Below are positions 1 through 6,121 of a DNA stretch of 11,222 nt, piece by piece; within the stretch, counting starts at the first letter, position 1, and each line of letters opens with the position of its first letter. Made by a program: the position numbers and the translations under genes. Source of the stretch: an uncultured Collinsella sp. (GTDB lineage Bacteria; Actinomycetota; Coriobacteriia; Coriobacteriales; Coriobacteriaceae); contig CABURG010000052.1 of NCBI GenBank assembly GCA_902493835.1, positions 1 through 11,222 of the forward strand. The letters are read 5' to 3'. The notes beneath the pieces were generated by a model, which was not told where the DNA came from, made no database searches, and worked only from the letters and a program-made list of their open reading frames with translations.

Positions 1-59
1 AGATGGGGATCGTCGTCGACTTCGATGGCGATGCCGTACTGGGGCCAGTAATATGCCAT
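1..59 (-). CDS. Partial CDS, N-terminal 19 residues; possibly a small endonuclease-like or hypothetical protein
   Basis: Only the first 19 codons lie in the window; the gene runs leftwards off the edge. The start is ATG at 59-57 on the minus strand. It is preceded five bases upstream by a strong AGGGAGG ribosome binding site (71-65), and an in-frame TAG lies a little further upstream, so the start is well supported. The peptide starts MAYYWPQYGIAIEVDDDPH. The pattern WPxYxxAIEVD...H recalls the catalytic beta-strand (WPe..iaiEvDG..H) of DUF559/PD-(D/E)XK-like endonuclease domains. However, it sits at the very N-terminus, without the domain's usual preceding half, so this resemblance is only a hint. 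That a gene starts here is fairly sure; its function is not known. Confidence 0.6.
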   Translation of the reverse strand, partial: MAYYWPQYGIAIEVDDDPH

Positions 60-79
60 GGGAACCTCCCTGCTTCTGG

Positions 80-103
80 GCCAAAACTTCTATCGGTTTT
101 GGC
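80..103. repeat. 8-bp inverted repeat upstream of left-edge gene
   Basis: GCCAAAAC (80-87) is repeated inverted as GTTTTGGC (96-103) around an 8-base loop. It lies just upstream of the ribosome binding site of the minus-strand gene. It could be an operator or a hairpin in that gene's 5' leader. There is no T-tract, so it is not a terminator. Confidence 0.4.
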
Positions 104-131
104 TGTCGACGCCGACCTTATCAGCCGCTAC

Positions 132-184
132 TTGACCAATTTCTGACCAAATGCTTGACGGATTGGCGTCTCCGCAGGTAAAAG
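132..184 (+). promoter_or_regulatory. Candidate promoter with phased TGAC repeats for the dehydrogenase-etf operon
   Basis: TTGACG (155-160) matches five of six bases of the sigma-70 -35 box. TAAAAG (179-184), 18 bases later, matches four of six of the -10 box. Directly upstream, TTGACC (132-137) and CTGACC (143-148) repeat the same core at 11- and 12-base steps, so all three lie on about one face of the helix, as in a regulator site. TGACCAA is repeated exactly at 133-139 and 144-150. If used, the promoter would give a leader of about 210 bases. This is a visual match only. Confidence 0.3.
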
Positions 185-404
185 GCGGCAAAAAAAACTC
201 CAACTTTTTTCGAGCGACAATCGCGCGGTCGGCGACGGCGGGGCCATATGTGTCAAAAGCATCGTCTGCCGAGGAAATCAAGCCGCTCGCCGAATTGCAC
301 GAACGTAAAAAACGCCAATTATGGAGACGGTCTCGAACACGTCGACGAAACGATGCGGTAACATCTCCCTGCAAACACTGTAGTTAGCTAAAGGGGGAGT
401 TCGC

Positions 405-2006
405 GTGTCTGCAACCATCAAACCCTTCACTGACGAGTTCGAAGAGTATGGCCGCGATGAATCTCGCGCATCGGGCGAGGCCTCGAGCATCTCGTTTCCG
501 ACAACGGAAAACGAGGTCCGTGCCATTTTGGAAAAGCTCCATGCCGAGCGTGTTCCGGTAACGGTTCAGGGCGCCCGAACCGGCCTTGCCGCCGGCGCCG
601 TGCCCCACGGCGGGCATATCCTCAATACTTCCCGTATGAATCGCTATTTGGGCCTTCGCCGCGATGAACAAGGCCAATTTCTGCTGCGCGTGGAGCCAGG
701 CGTTGTGCTCTCGGAGCTGCGCAAGCAGCTGAGCAAGAAGGTGCTGCCGACCGCTGGTTGGGACCAGGCATCGCTTGAGGCCTACGAGGAGTTCCAAGAG
801 GCTCCCGAGCAGTTTTTTCCCACCGATCCCACCGAGGCATCTGCCTGTCTGGGCGGCATGGCGGCATGTAACGCCTCCGGTGCCCGCAGCTACGCCTACG
901 GCCCCATGCGCCCACATATCACGGGACTCCACGTCGTGCTGGCTGATGGCGATTTGCTTGAGCTTCGGCGCGGCGAGGCTTTTGCCCAGGGCCGCCACCT
1001 GTCGCTCGTGACGGCAGCGGGCCGTACACTCGAGCTCGATCTTCCCGGCTATACCATGCCCAAGACAAAAAATGCTTCGGGCTATTTCGTTGCTGACGAT
1101 ATGGATGCCATCGATCTGTTTATCGGTGCGTGTGGCACAATCGGTGTCATCACCGAACTCGAGATTGCCCTGCAGGTGGCACCCGCGGTCGTTTGGGGCG
1201 TGAGCTGCTTCTTCGACAGCGAAGACAAGGCCGTGTCCTTCACCGATTCTGTGCGTCCCGTCCTGTCCCATGCGGCTTCCATCGAGTACTTCGATGCTGG
1301 CGCCCTGGATATTCTACGTCGCCAGCGCGAGCAGTCGACGGCGTTTGCCTCGCTGCCTGCGCTCGACAAAGACGCCAAGGTCTGTGTCTACGTGGAGCTC
1401 GACTGCGACGACGAAGCCCAGGCGACTGAGGAGCTGTATCACTTGGGGTGGGTACTGGAGCTTGCGGGCGGCAGTGACGATGCGACATGGGTCGCGCGCA
1501 CCGAGGTCGATCGCGAGTGTCAGCGATTCTTCCGCCATGCGGTGCCCGAGAGCGTCAACATGCTCATCGACGAGCGCCGCCGCATGGATCCCACCATCAC
1601 CAAACTGGGTTCGGACATGTCGGTGCCCAACGCGCACTTGGCCGATGTTATCGCCCTCTATCGCCGCACGCTGGCGGAAAGTGGGCTTGAATCTGCCGCC
1701 TGGGGGCATATCGGTAACAACCATCTGCATGTGAACATTCTGCCGCGCGATGCACAGGATTATCGCCGCGGCGCAGAACTCTTTGCCCAGTGGGCTTCCG
1801 AGGTCACGGCCATGGGCGGTGCCGTCTCCGCAGAACACGGCGTCGGCAAGATCAAGGCGGGCTTCTTGGAGACGATGTACGGTCACGAGGCCATGGTCGA
1901 GTCGGCGCGGCTCAAGCTCCAGCTCGATCCTGCCGGGCAGCTGGGTCGCGGTAACCTGTTTTCGGAGAAGCTCTTGGATGAGCTCGTCCAGAAAGGGGGC
2001 GCGTGA
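405..2006 (+). CDS. FAD-linked 2-hydroxyacid (lactate/glycolate) dehydrogenase, GlcD/LctD family
   Basis: The protein (533 aa) belongs to the FAD-binding oxidases that oxidise D-lactate, glycolate or related 2-hydroxyacids to 2-oxoacids. The PCMH-type FAD domain covers about residues 28-255, with the pyrophosphate-loop motif GARTGLAAGAVP (56-67) and LGGMAACNASGARSYAYGP near 149-167. The C-terminal FAD-oxidase domain has GHIGNNHLHVN (434-444) and GGAVSAEHGVGK (around 471-482). H435, H442 and E477/H478 match the metal and substrate ligands known in this family. It is longer than most GlcD/LctD proteins (about 460-490 aa); some of the excess is an insertion around 185-225, before KNASGY. The start is GTG at 405, behind AAGGGGGAG (391-399). 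The next gene overlaps or abuts the stop, and it and the following gene encode EtfB and EtfA. Electrons therefore probably pass to that Etf, as in Acetobacterium woodii LctBCD. Lactate is the likeliest substrate; glycolate or 2-hydroxyglutarate is possible. Confidence 0.88.
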   Translation: MSATIKPFTDEFEEYGRDESRASGEASSISFPTTENEVRAILEKLHAERVPVTVQGARTGLAAGAVPHGGHILNTSRMNRYLGLRRDEQGQFLLRVEPGVVLSELRKQLSKKVLPTAGWDQASLEAYEEFQEAPEQFFPTDPTEASACLGGMAACNASGARSYAYGPMRPHITGLHVVLADGDLLELRRGEAFAQGRHLSLVTAAGRTLELDLPGYTMPKTKNASGYFVADDMDAIDLFIGACGTIGVITELEIALQVAPAVVWGVSCFFDSEDKAVSFTDSVRPVLSHAASIEYFDAGALDILRRQREQSTAFASLPALDKDAKVCVYVELDCDDEAQATEELYHLGWVLELAGGSDDATWVARTEVDRECQRFFRHAVPESVNMLIDERRRMDPTITKLGSDMSVPNAHLADVIALYRRTLAESGLESAAWGHIGNNHLHVNILPRDAQDYRRGAELFAQWASEVTAMGGAVSAEHGVGKIKAGFLETMYGHEAMVESARLKLQLDPAGQLGRGNLFSEKLLDELVQKGGA

Positions 2007-2008
2007 AG

Positions 2009-2824
2009 ATGAGCGATTTCCATATGGTGGTGTGCGTCAAGGCCGTGCCGGGCAGCACCGAGGTCAAGATGGACCCCAAGACCAATACCATCGTGCGCGA
2101 TGGCAAGCAGGCGGTCATTAATCCCTTTGATGCGAGCGCTTTGGAATGCGCGCTGGCGCTGAAGGACGACTTTATCGGCTTTGGCATGGATGTGCGCGTG
2201 ACGGTGGTGTCGATGGGCATCCCCGCGACCGAGTCGCTGCTGCGCGACTGCATCGCTCGAGGCGCCGACGATGCGCTGCTGCTGACCGATCGCGCCTTTG
2301 CAGGTGCCGATACCCTGGCAACCACCTATGCCCTCAAGTGCGGCATCGAGGCGCTCGACGAGGACTTCGACCTGCTCATCTGCGGCAAGATGGCGGTGGA
2401 TGGCGATACGGCCCAGATTGGTCCCGAGCTTGCCGGTGCCTTTGATATTCCCTGCGTGACCGACGTGAGCTGCGTGCAGAGCGCGGGCTTTACGACCTGT
2501 GGCTCGCTGGCGCTCGTTCACGGATGCGATGCCGGCGAGGAGACGGTGTACCTTGAGATGCCGTGCGCGATGACGACTGCCAAGGAGATTGGCCAGTTGC
2601 GTATGCCGAGTATTGCCGGTATTCGCGCGGCGGAGGAGGCGGACGTGCGCGTGGTCAGCGCCGCCGACGTGAACGCCGACCCCGCGCGTTGCGGTCTTGC
2701 CGGGTCGCCGACACAGGTCGTGCGCTCGTTTGTGCCCGACCGTGACCAAACGTGCGAGGCCGTTGAGGGAACGGCGTCCGAGCAGGCGGTAAAACTTGCC
2801 AAGATTATCGAGGGGATGGCATAG
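2009..2824 (+). CDS. etfB: Electron transfer flavoprotein beta subunit, bifurcating type
   Basis: EtfB (271 aa) forms a cytoplasmic heterodimer with EtfA. The N-terminus (VVCVKAVPGSTEVKMDP, then TIVRDG and INPFDASALECALALKD) and TDRAFAGADT (93-102) are typical of the family. At 131-139 it has DGDTAQIGP. Bifurcating/confurcating Etfs, such as those of Acidaminococcus and Acetobacterium, carry DGDTAQVGP here, whereas canonical mitochondrial-type Etfs have a DDDxxQTG-type sequence that binds AMP. This predicts a second FAD in EtfB that reacts with NAD(H). I chose ATG at 2009 because the GGGGG site (1995-1999) is nine bases upstream. A GTG at 2003, overlapping the previous stop (GTGA), is an alternative start only three bases from that site and would add two residues. 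The tight spacing on both sides places it firmly in the dehydrogenase-etfBA operon. Confidence 0.93.
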   Translation: MSDFHMVVCVKAVPGSTEVKMDPKTNTIVRDGKQAVINPFDASALECALALKDDFIGFGMDVRVTVVSMGIPATESLLRDCIARGADDALLLTDRAFAGADTLATTYALKCGIEALDEDFDLLICGKMAVDGDTAQIGPELAGAFDIPCVTDVSCVQSAGFTTCGSLALVHGCDAGEETVYLEMPCAMTTAKEIGQLRMPSIAGIRAAEEADVRVVSAADVNADPARCGLAGSPTQVVRSFVPDRDQTCEAVEGTASEQAVKLAKIIEGMA

Positions 2825-4030
2825 ATGAGCGGACTGATTATCGATAGCGAAGCCTGTATCGGCTGCGGTCGCTGCGTTCGTGCCTGTGCCTCGGGCGGCA
2901 TCGTAGTGGAAGGCGAGCGACCCAACCGATGCGCCCATGTAACCGACGGCTGCATCCTATGCGGTGGGTGTGTCGACGCCTGCCCTGTCAACGCTATCTC
3001 GATCGAGCGTGACGAGGCTGCTGGTGCGGTGGACCTTGATGCATATCGAGACATTTGGGTATTCGCGCAGACCGACGAGCGCGATACGGTGACTCCCGTT
3101 GCCTATGAGCTTATGGGCAAGGGGCGCGAGCTTGCCGATGCTCGCGGCTGCCGTCTGGTGGCACTGGTCGGCATGAGCCCCGAGGGCTCGCTCGGGGACC
3201 TGGAGCATCTGGTTTGCGCGGGCGCCGACGAAGTCCTGGCCTGTCGCGACGAGCGCCTGCGCCAAAACGATGCGGAGGTCTACGCCCGCTTGATCTGCGA
3301 TTTGGTAGCCGAACGCAAACCCGAGGCCATCCTATACGGTGCGACCGCTTTTGGTCGCGAACTGGCACCCGGCGTTGCCGTGCGTTTGCAGACGGGCCTT
3401 ACGGCTGACTGCACCGTACTTTCGATGGATGCAGAGACGGGACTGCTGCAACAGACGCGTCCGACGTTTGGCGGCAACCTGATGGCCACCATCATTTGCC
3501 CCAACCACCGTCCGCAGATGGCAACGGTGCGCCCCGGTATCTTTAAGGCTCCCGACTTCGACTACGGCCGCTCTGGCACGATCACCCAGATATCGCTTGC
3601 GGATGATGCTAAGGCTCGTGTCGAGATCTCGATTCCCGCCGAGGAGTGGGGACAGCAGCCCTCGATCGCCAATGCCGAGTGCCTGGTCGTGGTGGGTCGC
3701 GGCATTGGTTCCAAGAAAAACCTGCCGTTGATGCGAAGGCTCGCCGAGGCTCTGGGAGCCGAGCTTGGCTGCACGCGACCTGTCGTGGAGGCCGGCTGGT
3801 TGGAGTATCGCCATCAGATTGGCCAGACGGGCGTATCGGTTTCGCCCAAGCTTCTCGTGAGTATCGGTGTTTCGGGCGCCATTCAGCATCTTGCCGGCAT
3901 CGGTGGGGCGGAGTGCATTATCGCCATCAACGAGGACCCGGATGCCCCCATTTTCGGTGCTGCCCAGTACAAGGTTGTTGGGGACGCCGTCGAGGTCGTC
4001 GAGGAGCTGCTGGCCCAGCTTGAGCGCTAG
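2825..4030 (+). CDS. etfA: Electron transfer flavoprotein alpha subunit with N-terminal ferredoxin domain
   Basis: EtfA (401 aa) has an extra N-terminal ferredoxin domain of about 60 residues. Cysteines at 11, 14, 17, 21 and at 43, 46, 49, 53 (the last followed by Pro54) form two CxxCxxCxxxC motifs, predicting two [4Fe-4S] clusters. The EtfA N-terminal domain follows at about 76-265, with GLTADCT (191-197) and QTRPTFGGN (210-218). The C-terminal FAD domain shows GRGIGSKKN (291-299), the RPVVEAGW segment (319-325), QIGQTG (331-336), GVSGAIQH (348-355) and INEDPDAPIF (368-377). All the FAD-contact motifs I know are intact. Ferredoxin-fused EtfA occurs in confurcating lactate dehydrogenase and caffeyl-CoA reductase complexes of anaerobes, where it should take or give electrons with ferredoxin. 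The ATG directly follows the etfB TAG with no gap, implying translational coupling. Its stop overlaps the stop of the convergent HD gene. Confidence 0.94.
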   Translation: MSGLIIDSEACIGCGRCVRACASGGIVVEGERPNRCAHVTDGCILCGGCVDACPVNAISIERDEAAGAVDLDAYRDIWVFAQTDERDTVTPVAYELMGKGRELADARGCRLVALVGMSPEGSLGDLEHLVCAGADEVLACRDERLRQNDAEVYARLICDLVAERKPEAILYGATAFGRELAPGVAVRLQTGLTADCTVLSMDAETGLLQQTRPTFGGNLMATIICPNHRPQMATVRPGIFKAPDFDYGRSGTITQISLADDAKARVEISIPAEEWGQQPSIANAECLVVVGRGIGSKKNLPLMRRLAEALGAELGCTRPVVEAGWLEYRHQIGQTGVSVSPKLLVSIGVSGAIQHLAGIGGAECIIAINEDPDAPIFGAAQYKVVGDAVEVVEELLAQLER

Positions 4031-4839
4031 GCGCGCGCCAGCCAGTCGCGCATCTCGTCCTTTAGGCGGCTCCAGGTTGCCTGCGTGGCGGGGTCGGTAA
4101 AGGGCCGCGTAATGCCAAAGGGCGCGTCGAGCAGGCGGTGGATATCGCCCTGTTCGCGCGCCAGCGCGCGGCTTGCTGGATAGACGAGCTCAAACATAAA
4201 GCAGATAAGCCCCACCAAGAAGTCGGCGGGCTCATCGCGCTCATCGCGTGCGACGCAGCGGTGCTCGTCAAAGGCGGCAAGTGTCGGCGACGAGAAACGG
4301 CTGCCGAGAAATGTCTTCTCGTCCACCTTGAGGATGGTATCGACGGTGCTGTCGGCGATGGTGCGCATAATGTCGATCTTGTCGCCATCGCGCACGATAT
4401 CGCAGAAGCACCGTGTACGCTCGTCGAGTTGTGCCGGCAGGCGAAAGTCGCTGTGATAGGCGATGCTCGCTCGGATGAGCTCGTCATGCGCACCGGTTTC
4501 GATAAAGTCACGGATGTTTGTCGTGGCGGGTGCATCGGCGGGATTCTCGCCAAAGAGGACCTCGATGCCCAGCGCCGCATGGCTCATGCTCTCGGCGTCC
4601 TTAAAGGTGTCCCAGCGTCGCAGCTGCTCAAAGCGGCCCATATCGTGTAGCAGGCCGCAAAGCCATGCCAGGTCAATATCTTCTGACGACCAGCCCTGCT
4701 CGCGCGCTACGGCATCGCATGCCTCGGCCACGTGGTACGTATGCTCGATTTTGAGCGCGATGCGTGGGTTGGTGGCGTCGTAGGCATCGGTGTAGCTTTT
4801 GAAGGCCGCGCGCGCCCGGTCTCGATCGATAGCTGTCAT
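4027..4839 (-). CDS. HD-domain phosphohydrolase family protein
   Basis: This soluble 270-residue protein has an HD metal-dependent phosphohydrolase fold. The metal-binding pattern is visible as H36 (HTYHVAE), H65-D66 (GLLHDMGRFEQL), H87 (SHAALG), H129 (IAYHSD) and D151/D153 (VRDGDKIDIM). The HDMGRFEQ...TF.D..S..HA signature is shared by a group of bacterial HD proteins of unknown substrate, so nucleotide or phosphate-ester hydrolysis is inferred from the fold only. The start is ATG at 4839-4837, with AGGAAG five bases upstream. The gene is transcribed towards the etf operon, and the two share the bases CTAG as overlapping stops. It is divergent from azlC, with about 126 bases between the starts. 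Nothing nearby indicates the physiological substrate. Confidence 0.85.
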   Translation of the reverse strand: MTAIDRDRARAAFKSYTDAYDATNPRIALKIEHTYHVAEACDAVAREQGWSSEDIDLAWLCGLLHDMGRFEQLRRWDTFKDAESMSHAALGIEVLFGENPADAPATTNIRDFIETGAHDELIRASIAYHSDFRLPAQLDERTRCFCDIVRDGDKIDIMRTIADSTVDTILKVDEKTFLGSRFSSPTLAAFDEHRCVARDERDEPADFLVGLICFMFELVYPASRALAREQGDIHRLLDAPFGITRPFTDPATQATWSRLKDEMRDWLARA

Positions 4840-4965
4840 AATGACTTCCTAAAAAGTTGTGTCTTTCGATCCGGTGGCAATTGTAGGTGAACTCGGTTGC
4901 TGTCGGATGATGATTCTGCCGTATCGCTACATGCGGCTCGGAGACCTTGTCAGGATGAGAAGCGT
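4840..4965. promoter_or_regulatory. Divergent promoter region between the HD gene and azlC
   Basis: The 126 bases between the two divergent start codons must hold both promoters. On the minus strand TACAAT (4885-4880) is a five-of-six match to a -10 box, about 40 bases before the HD gene start, but no convincing -35 box lies 16-18 bases behind it. On the plus strand no clear -35/-10 pair was found. The stretch also contains a possible in-frame TTG start for azlC at 4897, with AGGTGA six bases before it. Confidence 0.3.
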
Positions 4966-5658
4966 ATGGTGTTCAAAATCGTTAGAACCGTCTGGCCGGT
5001 GATGCTTACCTATGTTGCAATAGGCGCGCCGTGCGGAATGATCATGGGGCAGACGGGAATGGAGCCCTGGATGGTCTTTGCCCTGAGCAGCACGTTTGTG
5101 ACGGGCAGCGGCCAGTTTATGATCTGCAATCTTTGGCTGGCGGACGTGCCGGCACCTTCGATTATCGCGAGCGTTGCCGCCATCTCCTCGCGTTTTGCGC
5201 TTTACTCGGCATCGATCGCGCCGCATCTGACGGGTGCCTCGAAGCGTCAGACGCTGGCTGTTGCCGCGACACTTACCGAGGAGGCATATGGCATCTCGCT
5301 TGCCAAGTTGGTTGAAGGGGAGGATTGGGGCCCGCGCGAGTCCTTTGTGCTCAACGTGATCCTCATCGCAACATGGGGCGTTTCGTGTACGATGGGCACC
5401 ATCGTCGGCGCCGTTGTCGATGTTCCCACCGCCATTGCAGCCTTTGTCTGCACCTCGCTCTTTATCTGCCTGCTCTTTTCGCAGCGGCTGTCGCGCGGCA
5501 ACGTTGTCGCGGCGGTTTCGGGCGCGGTGTCCGTCGCCGTATGCAAGTTCTTGGGCCTCACGAATATTGCCGTGCCGGCAAGCGTCGTGGCCGGCATTGC
5601 CATTGCGTTGGCGTGCGATGCTGTATTTGACGGAAGAGGTGCCCGCGATGCCCGTTAA
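4966..5658 (+). CDS. azlC: AzlC family branched-chain amino acid exporter, large subunit
   Basis: AzlC (230 aa) is the large membrane subunit of the AzlCD exporter of branched-chain amino acids. The sequence is hydrophobic with several membrane segments. It shows family features: PVMLTYVAIGAPCGMIMG near the N-terminus (11-28), FVTGSGQFM (44-52), SSRFALYSASIAPHL (74-88) and TEEAYG (104-109). I chose ATG at 4966, which gives the usual AzlC length and has AGGATGAG shortly upstream. A TTG at 4897 with a good AGGTGA site would add 23 polar residues not expected in the family. The gene overlaps azlD by 11 bases, so the two are translationally coupled. No leucine-responsive regulator gene is adjacent in this window. 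Confidence 0.88.
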   Translation: MVFKIVRTVWPVMLTYVAIGAPCGMIMGQTGMEPWMVFALSSTFVTGSGQFMICNLWLADVPAPSIIASVAAISSRFALYSASIAPHLTGASKRQTLAVAATLTEEAYGISLAKLVEGEDWGPRESFVLNVILIATWGVSCTMGTIVGAVVDVPTAIAAFVCTSLFICLLFSQRLSRGNVVAAVSGAVSVAVCKFLGLTNIAVPASVVAGIAIALACDAVFDGRGARDAR

Positions 5659-5971
5659 CGAGTTCTTGGTTCTGTGGCTGTCGTCGTGGGCTGCTATCGC
5701 GTTCTTTCGCATCGCGCCGGCGTTCGCCTTGCGCGGGCGGACCCTGTCGCCCCGCATTACCGAGGCCCTGGGCTATATCCCGCCCGCTGCCTTTGCCGCG
5801 CTGGTCGCCAACGACTTGGTGAGCCCCGGCGCGTTCGACGCGGGACTCTGGCCTGCCTTGGTTCCCTGGATTGCGGCCGCCGGCGTCGTGGTCGTGGCGG
5901 TCAAGACAAAATCGATGCTGTGGTGCTGCGTCTCGGGCATCGTACTCTATATCGTCTTGAGCCTTATATAG
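5648..5971 (+). CDS. azlD: AzlD family branched-chain amino acid exporter, small subunit
   Basis: AzlD (107 aa) is the small membrane partner of AzlC. It has about three to four hydrophobic segments and the family pattern RxxPAFALRGR followed by LGYIPPAAFAALVANDLV (residues around 41-58). The start is ATG at 5648, inside the last codons of azlC, with GGAAGAGG (5632-5639) eight bases upstream. An ATG at 5621 in the same frame has no such site and would add nine non-family residues. AzlC and AzlD together are needed for export in Bacillus subtilis. No clear terminator follows; a GGCG/CGCC dyad at 5976-5990 lacks a T-tract. Confidence 0.88.
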   Translation: MPVNEFLVLWLSSWAAIAFFRIAPAFALRGRTLSPRITEALGYIPPAAFAALVANDLVSPGAFDAGLWPALVPWIAAAGVVVVAVKTKSMLWCCVSGIVLYIVLSLI

Positions 5972-6010
5972 GGGTGGCGTCGCGGGCGCCGAATCTCGTT
6001 TCATCCCAAC

Positions 6011-6040
6011 TTGTCGAATTTTTCACCGAGCTGGTCTATT
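6011..6040 (+). promoter_or_regulatory. Weak candidate promoter for kdgT
   Basis: TTGTCG (6011-6016) and TCTATT (6035-6040) each match four of six bases of the sigma-70 boxes with an 18-base spacer, about 80 bases before the kdgT start. The 150-base gap after azlD and the change of function suggest that kdgT has its own promoter somewhere here. No operator repeat was recognised. Confidence 0.2.
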
Positions 6041-6121
6041 TCTTCTGGTATCATGGTCAAACTTTACTGTAGCAAAGCGTGACGTGGGCTTTTGTACCCC
6101 GTCAGCGGAAATGGGGGTTTC

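Larger units (their letters stand above)
60..404. other. 345-bp intergenic region between divergent genes
   Basis: This stretch separates the minus-strand gene at the left edge from the plus-strand dehydrogenase-etf operon, so it should hold promoters for both. Visible elements are an 8-bp inverted repeat at 80-103, three phased (T/C)TGAC(C/G) repeats at 132-160 and an A7/T6 inverted repeat at 191-210. There is also a GAGAC-G-GTCTC dyad at 324-334 and a TTAGCTAA palindrome at 384-391 beside the operon's ribosome binding site. An open frame of 78 codons (151-387, plus) exists but has no ribosome binding site before its ATG, so I do not call it a gene. No tRNA or recognised riboswitch is seen. 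Confidence 0.5.

Noticed and set aside
384..1271. A 295-codon open frame on the minus strand over the dehydrogenase gene
   Set aside because: The plus-strand frame has clear FAD-oxidase motifs over its full length. The antisense product has no recognisable pattern and no ribosome binding site was seen.
1883..2938. A 351-codon open frame on the minus strand over etfB
   Set aside because: It spans the junctions of three plainly coding plus-strand genes and its His/Arg/Gly-rich product looks like a shadow of GC-rich codons.
4897..4965. A 23-residue N-terminal extension of AzlC from a TTG start
   Set aside because: AGGTGA precedes the TTG at good distance, but the added residues are polar and atypical, and the ATG at 4966 gives the usual AzlC length. 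It remains a possible alternative.
5414..5647. An N-terminal extension of azlD inside azlC
   Set aside because: The same frame is open upstream, but the residues before 5648 are Ser/Arg-rich and not AzlD-like, and the ribosome binding site is placed for the ATG at 5648.
4927..5757. A 276-codon open frame on the minus strand over azlC and azlD
   Set aside because: AzlC and AzlD are clear membrane protein families on the plus strand, while the antisense product is hydrophilic, Arg/His/Asn-rich and unlike any family I know.
5972..6121. A riboswitch or tRNA between azlD and kdgT
   Set aside because: No conserved riboswitch core or cloverleaf was seen; only a weak promoter match and a short GGCG/CGCC dyad.
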